Below are positions 36,901 to 44,595 of a DNA stretch of 64,000 nucleotides, piece by piece. The DNA lies in contig NZ_FNEY01000007.1 in the NCBI RefSeq assembly GCF_900100305.1, positions 1 to 64,000 of the forward strand, in the 5' to 3' direction. This DNA is from Paracidovorax citrulli (GTDB taxonomy: Bacteria > Pseudomonadota > Gammaproteobacteria > Burkholderiales > Burkholderiaceae_C). The position numbers and the translations under genes are program-made. The notes below the pieces were generated by a model that saw nothing but the letters and a program-made list of their open reading frames with translations, was not told where the DNA came from and ran no database searches. Within the stretch, counting starts at the first letter, position 1. Every line of letters starts with the position of its first letter.

Positions 36901-37476
36901 GTCCAGGATCTCCTGCACGCTGCTGGGGAAGAACACCGGCAGCCCGCAGGCCTTGAAGATGTGGTCGCTCTGGTGCGGCGCGGTGCTGCTCTTGCTGATG
37001 TGGTCGTCTCCCGCGATCGCGATCACGCCGCCGTGCTTCGCCGTGCCGGCCATGTTGGCGTGCTTGAACACGTCGGAGCAGCGGTCCACGCCCGGGCCCT
37101 TGCCGTACCAGATGCCGAAGACGCCGTCGAACTTCTTCTTGTCGGGATACAGGTCCAGCTGCTGCGTGCCCCAGACGGCCGTGGCGCCCAGCTCCTCGTT
37201 CACGCCGGGCTGGAAGACGATGTGGTTCTGCGCCAGGTGCTTCCGGGCCGCCCAGAGCGCCTGGTCGTAGCCACCCAGGGGGGAACCCCGGTACCCGCTG
37301 ATGAAGCCGGCGGTATTGAGCCCGGCCATGGCATCGCGCTGGCGCTGCAGCATGGGCAGGCGCACCAGGGCCTGGACGCCGCTCATGAAGGCCCGGCCCT
37401 CCGGCAGGGTGTATTTGTCATCTAGGGACACGGTTTCCAGGGCGCGGCGGATGTGCTCGGGCAGCGGGGCGTTCAT
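33901..37476 (-). CDS. Fused indolepyruvate ferredoxin oxidoreductase (IorAB-like)
   Basis: A 1191-aa fusion of the two Ior subunits. The N-terminal part has the TPP-dependent pyruvate:ferredoxin oxidoreductase layout (FISGYRGSPLGGYD, GDGTYFHSGLLAIRQ). An Fe-S stretch follows with CEGCGDCSVQSNCLSVEP and CNKDYSCLKGFC. The C-terminal part has the gamma-type domain VVAGVGGTGVITIGSLLGMAA. It oxidatively decarboxylates aryl- or branched-chain 2-oxo acids to acyl-CoA in aerobic betaproteobacteria. ATG at 37476 with GGAGA seven bases upstream is preferred over longer frames. It is divergent from an Lrp-family regulator. Confidence 0.9.
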   Translation of the reverse strand: MNAPLPEHIRRALETVSLDDKYTLPEGRAFMSGVQALVRLPMLQRQRDAMAGLNTAGFISGYRGSPLGGYDQALWAARKHLAQNHIVFQPGVNEELGATAVWGTQQLDLYPDKKKFDGVFGIWYGKGPGVDRCSDVFKHANMAGTAKHGGVIAIAGDDHISKSSTAPHQSDHIFKACGLPVFFPSSVQEILDMGLHAFAMSRFSGVWSGMKTIQEVVESSSSISVDPDRVNIVLPEDFAMPPGGLHIRWPDAPLEQEARLMDYKWYAALAYIRANQLNYNVIEGPQDRFGIIASGKAYNDTRQALIDLGLDDGTCRQLGIRVHKVNVVWPLEATITRNFAQGLQEILVVEEKRQVIEYQLKEELYNWRADVRPNVLGKFDEVEGDNSGGEWSMANPSQNWLLRPKADLTPAIIARAIARRLKKLGVPEDVVARMDARLTVIDARERSLAETTADTGDRTPWFCSGCPHNTSTRVPEGSRAVAGIGCHYMVNWMPGRNTSTFTQMGGEGVTWVGQQPFSLDRHVFANLGDGTYFHSGLLAIRQSIAAGTNITYKVLYNDAVAMTGGQQVGERPEGHSVLQIMNSLKAEGVARLVIVTDEPAKYDGVPLAEGVAVYHRDELDRIQREFREIPGCTAIIYDQTCATEKRRRRKRGTLATPDKTVVINELVCEGCGDCSVQSNCLSVEPLETEFGRKRRINQSTCNKDYSCLKGFCPSFVTVEGGKLRKPKKEKKGDLSALPPIPEPALPVAESAWGIVVAGVGGTGVITIGSLLGMAAHLEGKGVVTQDAAGLAQKGGATWSHVQIANRPDAIYTTKVDTAKADLIIGCDSIVASLKTTMAAMQPGRTFVALNNHGSPTASFVNNPDWQFPGQHCDTAIASAVGEELLGSFDAEEVAVQLLGDSIYTNPLMLGYAWQKGRVPLSHAALMRAMELNGVQVENNKAAFEWGRRCACDLAAVRALFQTAQVIHFAKKPALAEIIARREEFLTGYQNAAYAATYRAFVQKVQDAEARFGSTTRLTEAVARYLFKLMAYKDEYEVARLHTDSAFAGKIAGMFEGDYRVVHHLAPPLTAKKNERGELVKKAYGPWMHKAFGVLAKMKGLRGTALDPFGRTEERRTERALIQEYRACIEELLAGLTAENLPLAVEIARIPEQIRGYGHVKERHLETARKQWAALMARWRGGPVEVALRQSA

Positions 37477-37601
37477 GAATGTCTCTCCATCATCGTCGGG
37501 GGTGCCGCGGCCTCGTGGGCGCGGGCAGGGCGGCGCGCCCGGCGGGGCGGGCTTTGCATGCCAGTGTAGGCACGACCGAAGGATATGTCCTTTCGTTTTC
37601 A

Positions 37602-37641
37602 TGCCGTGTTTACCCTCGTTTCAGAAAGATCCTTTCTGAAA
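37602..37641. promoter_or_regulatory. Palindromes in the ior-lrp divergent region
   Basis: TTTCAGAAAG-ATC-CTTTCTGAAA (37619-37641) is a perfect inverted repeat 12 bp before the lrp ATG. A weaker one (CGAAGGATATGTCCTTTCG) lies about 40 bp away on the ior side (about 37576-37594, just outside the stated limits). They are good candidates for Lrp-type operators controlling both genes. Confidence 0.6.
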
Positions 37642-37652
37642 ACAATAAAGGA

Positions 37653-38129
37653 ATGGAAGAACTCGACAAATTCGACATCGCCATCCTCGCGGAACTGCAG
37701 GCCGATGCACGGCTGACGAACGCCGAGCTGGCGCAGCGCGTGGGCCTCTCCGCCGCCCCGTGCTGGCGGCGCGTGCGGGCCCTGGAAGAGGCGGGCTTCA
37801 TCAAGGGCTACCACGCGGAGATCGATCGCCACCGGATCGGCCTGGGCGTGCTGGCCTTCGTGCGGCTGGATGCCGACCGCAGCACCGGCGGCCTCACGCG
37901 CGAGATGGAAGAGGCCATCGCCAAGATCCCGGAAGTGGTCGCCTGCCACTACATCAGCGGCACCGGGACGTTCGAGTTGCAGGTGGTGGCGCGCGACCTG
38001 GAGAGCTTTTCGCAATTTGCGCGCGGCGTGCTGCTGAACCTGCCCAACGTGAAGGACATGCACACGAGCTTTTCGCTGGGGGAGGTGAAGGCGGGAGGGG
38101 CGCTGCCGCTGGCGCATTTGCAGCGATGA
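37653..38129 (+). CDS. Lrp/AsnC-family transcriptional regulator
   Basis: A 158-aa protein with an N-terminal HTH (LDKFDIAILAELQADARLTNAELAQRVGLSAAPCWRRVRALEEAGFIKGY) and a C-terminal RAM ligand-binding domain (VVACHYISGTGTFELQVVARDLESF). Lrp-type proteins respond to amino acids, which suits a regulator next to a keto-acid oxidoreductase gene. AAAGGA precedes ATG 37653. It is followed with a 4-bp overlap by the next gene. Confidence 0.9.
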   Translation: MEELDKFDIAILAELQADARLTNAELAQRVGLSAAPCWRRVRALEEAGFIKGYHAEIDRHRIGLGVLAFVRLDADRSTGGLTREMEEAIAKIPEVVACHYISGTGTFELQVVARDLESFSQFARGVLLNLPNVKDMHTSFSLGEVKAGGALPLAHLQR

Positions 38130-38692
38130 CGATGAATTCGAGTAACTGCCTCAAGGCTATGCACCCTTTCTGGAAAGTCATCTGGACAGCAGGCAGTGTG
38201 GCCTGCGTGACCGCCATCGCTACCGGCCACGCTGCCGCAGCACAAAACCTCGGAACGTCCCTTTGCCGATCGGAAGAAGTGCCCGTTTTCGCATGCTCCA
38301 TCAAGCACCATCGGGCAGTTGCCGTTTGTTCCTCCCACCAGCCTGACGGCCCGCAGGGCTATTTGCAATACCGCTTCGGCAAGCCCGGGAACGTGGAAAC
38401 CAACGTTCCCGAAAAGGTGGACAGCGGCGACTGGCGTAAGCAATTCAGGGCCAAGCGGCTTTGGTACTCGGCAGGCGGAGGCAACTACCTGCGCGCCGAT
38501 CGCGGGCCCTATGCCTATGTGGTCTTCAGTGCCTTCGGCCGCTGGGGCGAAAAGGACGGAGTGATGGTCTGGAAGAATGGCGCCATGGTGGCGCACCATG
38601 CATGCGTGGGGCCGGCGCTGTCGAAGCTGGGCCCGGATCTGCAATCCCGGCTGGGAATCGGAGAAGACCCTGAGGAACTCGTATTGCCGTGA
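38126..38692 (+). CDS. Secreted protein of unknown function
   Basis: A 188-aa protein with a signal peptide (FWKVIWTAGSVACVTAIATGHAAAAQ) and a Trp/Gly/Tyr-containing mature part (LWYSAGGGNYLRADRGPYAYVVFS). I recognise no family. Its ATG overlaps the lrp stop (ATGA), so it is probably co-transcribed. An internal ATG at 38159 is also possible. Confidence 0.6.
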   Translation: MTMNSSNCLKAMHPFWKVIWTAGSVACVTAIATGHAAAAQNLGTSLCRSEEVPVFACSIKHHRAVAVCSSHQPDGPQGYLQYRFGKPGNVETNVPEKVDSGDWRKQFRAKRLWYSAGGGNYLRADRGPYAYVVFSAFGRWGEKDGVMVWKNGAMVAHHACVGPALSKLGPDLQSRLGIGEDPEELVLP

Positions 38693-38848
38693 CGGGCTTG
38701 CGGCCGCAGTGATGCCAAGTCAGCCGGAGGTGACAGACGGCTCTTCTTCCTTTCGCCGCATCCGAGCCTGCGCATGCGCTGGAACCAAGGCAGAAAGAGC
38801 GCGTTGCCCATGGCGCATCAGCGCGCGCTCCCGCAGAATCGGAGGGAC

Positions 38849-40573
38849 ATGCCGCCCCAGCCACCCCACGACAGTTCCCCCTCCACATCTTTGCCCCCCG
38901 GCCGCCTGATCGAAGATCCGGCCGCCACGCCTGCCGCGCAGTCGGCTGCGGCCGCCGAGGCCGCAGCGGCCGCGCAGCTCGGCCAGGACGCCGCACGGCG
39001 TGCCGAGCTCTCTCCCCTGGCCCCGCTCGGGGTACCGGTGTTCCGCATGCTGTGGCTCACCTGGCTCGCGGCGAATACCTGCATGTGGATGAACGACGTC
39101 GCGGCCGCGTGGCTGATGACGACGCTCACCACCTCGCCCGTGCTGGTGGCGCTGGTGCAGACGGCCTCGACGCTGCCGGTGTTCCTGCTGGGGCTGCCCA
39201 GTGGCGCGCTGGCGGACATCCTGGACCGACGGCGGTATTTCATCGCCACGCAGTTCTGGGTGGCCGCGGTGGCGATGGTGCTGTGCCTGGCGATCCTCGC
39301 GGGCGGAATGACGGCGCCGCTGCTGCTGGGCCTGACCTTCGCCAACGGCATCGGCCTGGCGATGCGGTGGCCGGTGTTCGCGGCCATCGTGCCGGAACTG
39401 GTCAGCCGCGCGCAGCTGCCCGCGGCACTCGCGCTCAACGGCGTGGCCATGAATGCCTCGCGCATCGTCGGCCCGCTGCTGGCCGGCGCGATCATCGCGA
39501 GCGCGGGCAGTGCCTGGGTGTTCGTGCTCAATGCGGTGCTGTCGGTGATCGCAGGCTTCACGATCATGCGCTGGAAGCGCACGCACGTGCCCAATCCGCT
39601 GGGCCGCGAGCGGCTCGGCAGCGCGATGCGCGTGGGCGTGCAGTTCGTGCGCGAATCGCCGCGCATGCGCGCCGTGCTCTGGCGCATCTCGATCTTCTTC
39701 CTGCACGCCACCGCCCTGCTCGCGCTGCTGCCGCTGGTGGCGCGCGACCTGGAGGGCGGCGGCGCGGGCACCTTCACGCTGCTGCTGGCATCGATGGGGG
39801 CGGGCGCCATCGCGGCGGCGATGTTCCTGCCGCGGCTGCGCCAGGCCATGCCGCGCGACACGCTGGTGGGCCGCGGGGCGCTGCTGCAGGCGCTCGCCAC
39901 CTCGGTGGTCGCGATCGCGCCGAACGTCTATGTGGCCGTGCCGGCGATGGTGGTGGGCGGCATGGCCTGGATCACCACCGCGAATTCGTTGAGCGTGTCG
40001 GCGCAGCTGGCGCTGCCGAATTGGGTGCGCGCCCGCGGCATGTCGATCTACCAGATGGCGATCATGGGCGCCACGGCGGCCGGCGCGGCCTTCTGGGGGC
40101 AGGTGGCGTCGGTGACCAGCGTGCACGTGAGCCTGGCGCTCGCCGCGCTCACCGGCACCGCGGCCATGGCCCTGGTGCAGCGCACCGTGGCGGATCGCTC
40201 GATGGAGGAGGATCTCAGCCCTTCACGGGCCTTCAAGGTGCCGACCGCCCCGACGACGCCCGAGCAAGGGCACGTGGTGGTGACCATCGAATACGTGATC
40301 GACCCGGCCCGGGCCGCGGAATTCCGCGCGACGATGCGGGAGAGCCGCCGCAGCCGCCTGCGCCAGGGCGCGCTCGACTGGCAGTTGCAGCACGACATCG
40401 CCGACCCGAGCCGCTACGTGGAGCGCATCGTGGACGAGTCCTGGACGGAACACCTGCGGCGCTTCGATCGCGTCACCGCCTCGGATGTGGCGCTGCGCGA
40501 CCGCAAGCTGGCATTCCACGTGGCCGATGCGCCTCCGGTGGTGACGCGCTACCTGGTCGAGCTGGAGCGCTGA
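38849..40573 (+). CDS. MFS transporter (EntS/MFS_3 type)
   Basis: A 574-aa transporter with 10-12 hydrophobic segments in the MFS layout (GALADILDRRRYFIATQFW near the first loop). The family is the transmembrane secretion effector group that includes enterobactin exporter EntS. Its C-terminal ~110 residues (HVVVTIEYVIDPARAAEFRATMRES...) form the soluble ABM-like tail typical of PF05977. ATG at 38849 has GGAGG just upstream. The substrate is unknown; it may export small molecules. Confidence 0.85.
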   Translation: MPPQPPHDSSPSTSLPPGRLIEDPAATPAAQSAAAAEAAAAAQLGQDAARRAELSPLAPLGVPVFRMLWLTWLAANTCMWMNDVAAAWLMTTLTTSPVLVALVQTASTLPVFLLGLPSGALADILDRRRYFIATQFWVAAVAMVLCLAILAGGMTAPLLLGLTFANGIGLAMRWPVFAAIVPELVSRAQLPAALALNGVAMNASRIVGPLLAGAIIASAGSAWVFVLNAVLSVIAGFTIMRWKRTHVPNPLGRERLGSAMRVGVQFVRESPRMRAVLWRISIFFLHATALLALLPLVARDLEGGGAGTFTLLLASMGAGAIAAAMFLPRLRQAMPRDTLVGRGALLQALATSVVAIAPNVYVAVPAMVVGGMAWITTANSLSVSAQLALPNWVRARGMSIYQMAIMGATAAGAAFWGQVASVTSVHVSLALAALTGTAAMALVQRTVADRSMEEDLSPSRAFKVPTAPTTPEQGHVVVTIEYVIDPARAAEFRATMRESRRSRLRQGALDWQLQHDIADPSRYVERIVDESWTEHLRRFDRVTASDVALRDRKLAFHVADAPPVVTRYLVELER

Positions 40574-40625
40574 GACTCGCCGCCCCAAGTCCCGCAAGGC
40601 GCGTCGCGGGGAAATCGAGCCCGGG

Positions 40626-40686
40626 TTCGTGCCTTTCCGAACTCTTTCGCACCGCAGGTAGGCACATTGGCCAACCGCACTATCTT
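40626..40686 (+). promoter_or_regulatory. Perfect PIP box and -10 element (HrpX-type promoter)
   Basis: TTCGT-N15-TTCGC (40626-40630 and 40646-40650) matches the PIP-box consensus TTCGB-N15-TTCGB exactly. TATCTT, fitting the TANNNT -10, begins exactly 30 bases later (40681-40686), the known optimal spacing. It lies 58 bp before the start of the next gene. This is strong evidence for control by HrpX and expression in planta. Confidence 0.85.
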
Positions 40687-40743
40687 GCGCCTCGATCATT
40701 GAATTTCGCCGCACGGCGGATGATTTTCGCGGAAAACAGTGAC

Positions 40744-42093
40744 ATGAAAAAATTGAGCGGCTTTCTACACCTGAGCCGGACCCGGCGCACGAGCGCCAAC
40801 GAAGAAGCCACCTCCAGCGGCTCGCGCCAAAATGCGACGTCCAGCGCAAGTCCATCGCATGCCCTGGCAGGAGCCAGCCCGCGGCACCGGAGTGCCGATG
40901 TCGGCGTTCGTCCCCGGACCAGCGCTTTGCCTGCGCACCCGCCCTCGCCGTCGCACCCCTCCATGCTCGGCATGATGCGGGGATGGGTAGCGGGAGGATC
41001 GTCCAGCAAAACCCCGGATCCCGGGGCATGGCTCGAAGGCAACGTCCCTTACGCAAAAGCCGCCAGGGTAAGCCTGTTCGAAAATGCAGTCACCTTGCCC
41101 CGGTCGCCGGATATCGCCCTGCCAGTGCAACAGGGAGCGCACCCGTTCCGCATGCATGGCGTAACGGACACATCCGGGAGGAATACGGTCCTGGCCCCGG
41201 CCCAGGAGTTGATTCCCGGGCTCCTGCGGCCTGACCAGTTCATCGACCTGTCGTCGCGCCACCTGGATCGGATCAACGCGCTCGCCACCACGCATCCCAG
41301 CATCAAGACGCAAATGCCGGACACCAAACCGCACTTGCGGGTGATCACCCCCACGGTCGCCGCCCATCTGGCAGCGGCACGCGAGGCCATCGACCTGGTC
41401 AAGGCACTTCTTCCCTACGGGGCAGGCAACCAGGTCAAGGACATTGCCGCAACCGGAGGTGAAAGCGTGCTTCGCTCCTCCCTCTCATATGCGCTGGCGG
41501 GAAGCCCACAGGCGCGGGCCTTTGCCGCGATCCAGTCACAAGGTGGTTATTGCGATGCGCAGGCCGCCCTGACGTACCAATTGCTCTCGCAGAATCCTGC
41601 GCTCAGGGACTGCAGGATCGATATGGCGGACGGGAAAGACCACGTGTTCGTGGTGATCCGGGGACAGAAGCCGGCACACGACATCGTGGTGGATCCATGG
41701 GCACCCTTTGCCTCACCCACGCTGGTCCAGGATGCACTCCCCATGCATCGGACGGTGCTGCGCGCAGGACAGCTCCAGCACACCAAAACTGCCGGCACCA
41801 TTCTGCCGCCCCTGGACATCGGGGAGGCGTTGAGGCGGCAGAATATCCAAAGGAACCAGTATTCGTCCATAAAAGAGCGGTTCCGTGCTGAAAAAAACCG
41901 AGACGCCGACAGCGCCATCACGAGTAATCTGAAATATACGGGGGACCAATGGGATGCCCCCTTCAGCGGCAATCCCAATGTCCGCTATGACGTGCGTGAC
42001 GACTCCGGTCGCCGGTTGATCGACGGCCCGCTCAGGTTCGACATGCAGCGGACAGCACTCTCGACCGGCCCCTATCAGCCATCGGGTGCATGA
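40744..42093 (+). CDS. Candidate type III effector with a Cys-His-Asp protease-like domain
   Basis: A 449-aa protein with a Ser-rich, disordered first ~70 residues, typical of type III secretion signals. The rest is hydrophilic. A possible papain/transglutaminase-type triad is visible: Cys270 in GGYCDAQAALTYQLL, His300 in DHVFVVI and Asp317 in IVVDPWAPF, in the order and spacing of that fold. It could cleave or modify host proteins. The gene sits behind a perfect PIP box. No named effector family was recognised. ATG 40744 is preferred over ATG 40720 because it has a better ribosome binding site. Confidence 0.7.
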   Translation: MKKLSGFLHLSRTRRTSANEEATSSGSRQNATSSASPSHALAGASPRHRSADVGVRPRTSALPAHPPSPSHPSMLGMMRGWVAGGSSSKTPDPGAWLEGNVPYAKAARVSLFENAVTLPRSPDIALPVQQGAHPFRMHGVTDTSGRNTVLAPAQELIPGLLRPDQFIDLSSRHLDRINALATTHPSIKTQMPDTKPHLRVITPTVAAHLAAAREAIDLVKALLPYGAGNQVKDIAATGGESVLRSSLSYALAGSPQARAFAAIQSQGGYCDAQAALTYQLLSQNPALRDCRIDMADGKDHVFVVIRGQKPAHDIVVDPWAPFASPTLVQDALPMHRTVLRAGQLQHTKTAGTILPPLDIGEALRRQNIQRNQYSSIKERFRAEKNRDADSAITSNLKYTGDQWDAPFSGNPNVRYDVRDDSGRRLIDGPLRFDMQRTALSTGPYQPSGA

Positions 42094-42135
42094 CGCCCGC
42101 CGAAGCAGGCGCACGCGCGCGATGCCCCGACTCGC

Positions 42136-43383
42136 TCAGCGCCCTGCAGGCCGCAGGCCGAACCAGCCCCCTTCGGCATCGAACAGCACGTCGTACTGCT
42201 GCAGCAGGTTCATGCCGGTGTTCACGAAGGCGGGGCGCCCGAACGGCGCAGGAGCGCCCCGGGCCACGGTGCTGCCGGCCGCGCAGGCCGAGCTGGCAGA
42301 GCCGGACGGCGGCCGGTTGACGAGCACGGCGCGGGGCGCGCCGGCCCCGCCCGCATTGAACGCATACCGGGCTACTGGCGCCTGCGCATCCGGGAACAGC
42401 ACCTGCACCGGCGTGCCCTCCTTCAGGCCGTTGCTGACGTGGCCCGGGCGGCTGGGGTTGGGGATCTGCTGCGTCGGCAGCGACGCGGGGTCGGCCACCG
42501 TGAGGTACATCTGCGCGATGCCGGTGTCCACGAGCACCGATCCTGCCTCGGGCGCCCGGCCGGCCACGGACACGGCCATGGGCGCCTGCTGCCAGTCGCG
42601 CGGATCGCTGGATGCCGGCTGTCCGTTGGCCAGCAGGCTGCCCGGCTGCAGCCTGGTGGCCCCGAAGCCCGCGGCGTTGGCCGGCGTGAGCCCGGCGTGC
42701 ACGCCGGATTTCGTCACGATGTAGCCGGCATGCACTTCGCCTTCGCGCACGGGCCGGCCGTCGATGGCGACGAGGTTGAGCAGCGGATTCTTGTCCGGCG
42801 TGCCCTGCGGCTGGCCGTCGTGCTCGCGCCCGAACCCCACGCCCATGTACACGATCCCCTTGGGGCGGAGCGTGGTCTTCGTGGGCTGCTCGCAGACCGG
42901 CTGGTTGGCTTTCTCGTCCCAGCAGGGGCAGATCATTTCCTTCTGGACCGCCAGGACGGGCACGCGCGCCACGACCTCCCCCTCCGCGGCGCGGAACACG
43001 AGGTCGCGCACGACCCATCGCCCCACCCACAGCCGCTTGCTGCTCGACAGGAATTCCCAGCCCGCGGGGCCCGCTTCATCGTCGGAATAGCCGGGAAGAT
43101 CGGCCGCGGAGATCACCACCCCGGTGGAGCCCGTGTCCATCGTGACGGCGAAGCTCCGGGCAGCGGGTCGGGGAGTGCCGGGCGGGGTGTGCACTTCGAA
43201 CTGCAGTTTCGGCGGCCGGGACGCTTCGCCCAGGGGGGCGGCGAAGGGGATGAAACGCCCGGTTGTGTCCGGCCGGAGCTCAGGCCCCGTGGCGACTGCG
43301 GCGCTGGACGGGTCCTGGGCCCAGGCTGCGCTGCAGGCGAGCAGCGCGGCCATGTGGAGGATCGCTGTGCGGATCGGTGTCAT
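42136..43383 (-). CDS. Secreted pepsin-like aspartic protease
   Basis: A 415-aa protein with a signal peptide (ILHMAALLACSAAWAQ). Two Asp-Thr-Gly motifs lie about 200 residues apart: TMDTGSTGVVI (Asp83) and VLVDTGIAQMYL (Asp286). This is the two-lobed arrangement of pepsin-type (A1) aspartic proteases, and the final strand LLQQYDVLFDAEGGWFGL also fits. Secreted proteases of this type are rare in bacteria. Cys154/Cys156/Cys165 may form a metal site or disulfide. It converges on the effector candidate (42 bp apart); link to virulence is inference. Confidence 0.65.
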   Translation of the reverse strand: MTPIRTAILHMAALLACSAAWAQDPSSAAVATGPELRPDTTGRFIPFAAPLGEASRPPKLQFEVHTPPGTPRPAARSFAVTMDTGSTGVVISAADLPGYSDDEAGPAGWEFLSSSKRLWVGRWVVRDLVFRAAEGEVVARVPVLAVQKEMICPCWDEKANQPVCEQPTKTTLRPKGIVYMGVGFGREHDGQPQGTPDKNPLLNLVAIDGRPVREGEVHAGYIVTKSGVHAGLTPANAAGFGATRLQPGSLLANGQPASSDPRDWQQAPMAVSVAGRAPEAGSVLVDTGIAQMYLTVADPASLPTQQIPNPSRPGHVSNGLKEGTPVQVLFPDAQAPVARYAFNAGGAGAPRAVLVNRPPSGSASSACAAGSTVARGAPAPFGRPAFVNTGMNLLQQYDVLFDAEGGWFGLRPAGR

Positions 43384-43480
43384 CGGTTCTCCTTCCCTGT
43401 TAGTTGTGGAAGGGGCAGACTACACGATATGCATGGACGGATGAGGCAACGGAACCTGCGGCTGTCCATGCTGCACTTAC

Positions 43481-44437
43481 TCAGGAAGCCTTCCGATGGA
43501 ACGCAAATACGCCAGCATCGCGCTGGCGGATGGCCTCCACCATTTGCGGATATACCTCGGCATACAGCGCAGCCCCCCGGTCTCCGAAACGATCTTGCGC
43601 GTCCGATGCGAACAGTACCCGCCGAGAATCAACGCACAAATTCCGGGCAGCGCACGCATTGACCAGATAATCATCCCCCGGGCCATCGCAACCCGGCACG
43701 GCCCCGCAGGTAGCCGCCACCCAGGCAATGGCCAGCACACGTTGATCGGCCGCATCGGCGTAGGTTTTTCCAGAAAACACGACCGGGGCACCATCGGGGG
43801 CATGGAAGAGCGATCCGGCCAAGTTTTCCATCAGCAGCGGATCGCCGGTGCGGAGAACCCGCTCCAGCACAGGCATGCGCGCCTGTGGATCGCTTGAAAC
43901 GCTCGCCCACTCGTTGCCCAGGCGCCGATATGTGTCATTGGCGATCCTCGGATCCCGGGTCAGGGCCAACATGGCATCACCCGACAGTTCCTGGTGGATG
44001 AATGACGCACAACGCTCCTCGCGCAGGATCTTGGCTTTCTGTTGCTCTGCAGATTGAGGGATCCAGTTGGTCGGAGCAGGCTCGTCCCGCACGGATGCGC
44101 ACCGCAAAAGAATTGTTAGCGCATACAAGCCATTTCCATCCCTAGGGCTGCCGACCATTTGATGGAATAGAACCCTGTAGTCCCTTGCCTGCCGCAACAG
44201 AATCGTCCATCCTGCCTGCCGCTTCTCCCCCGTCTCTGTCGCGGACCCTCCTGGGCTCGGTGCTGTGTGAGCAGGAGCCTGCACCCTGGTTTCCGGAACA
44301 GGCGCCACGACGATGGTTTGCGCCGTCTTTGTTTCCGATACTCCACCTCTGCTCTTGAAGGCCAGGTGGACGATAAGCACGACCACCAGCACGGCAGCGA
44401 ACAGCATTCCCAATGCCTTGTAGCTTCTCAACCGCAT
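43481..44437 (-). CDS. Membrane-anchored protein of unknown function
   Basis: A 318-aa protein with one N-terminal membrane segment (ALGMLFAAVLVVVLIVHLAF) and a long, mostly helical periplasmic or cytoplasmic part without recognised motifs. A pair of Cys-containing stretches (AATCGAVPGCDG, AARNLCVD) may form disulfides. ATG at 44437 excludes a low-complexity extension. Function unknown. Confidence 0.6.
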   Translation of the reverse strand: MRLRSYKALGMLFAAVLVVVLIVHLAFKSRGGVSETKTAQTIVVAPVPETRVQAPAHTAPSPGGSATETGEKRQAGWTILLRQARDYRVLFHQMVGSPRDGNGLYALTILLRCASVRDEPAPTNWIPQSAEQQKAKILREERCASFIHQELSGDAMLALTRDPRIANDTYRRLGNEWASVSSDPQARMPVLERVLRTGDPLLMENLAGSLFHAPDGAPVVFSGKTYADAADQRVLAIAWVAATCGAVPGCDGPGDDYLVNACAARNLCVDSRRVLFASDAQDRFGDRGAALYAEVYPQMVEAIRQRDAGVFAFHRKAS

Positions 44438-44595
44438 ACGGAGTGACTTTGTACCGCCCCTGCCTGGCCTGCATCCTTGCCCGGCTTCAACGTACCAGGC
44501 ATGGGATGTCCTGGCGTGACTGCCGAGAATGTAGGATTCAGGACAGCCCACTGCTCCTCATATCCGTCAGCATAGATCACCAAGAAAAAACCAAG

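Noticed and set aside
33820..37425. Very long open frame on the plus strand opposite the ior gene
   Set aside because: It mirrors the codon positions of the real GC-rich gene. Its product is His/Ala/Arg-rich low complexity with no motif. The same holds for long frames opposite topB (10486-13860) and the NRPS (57502-62220).
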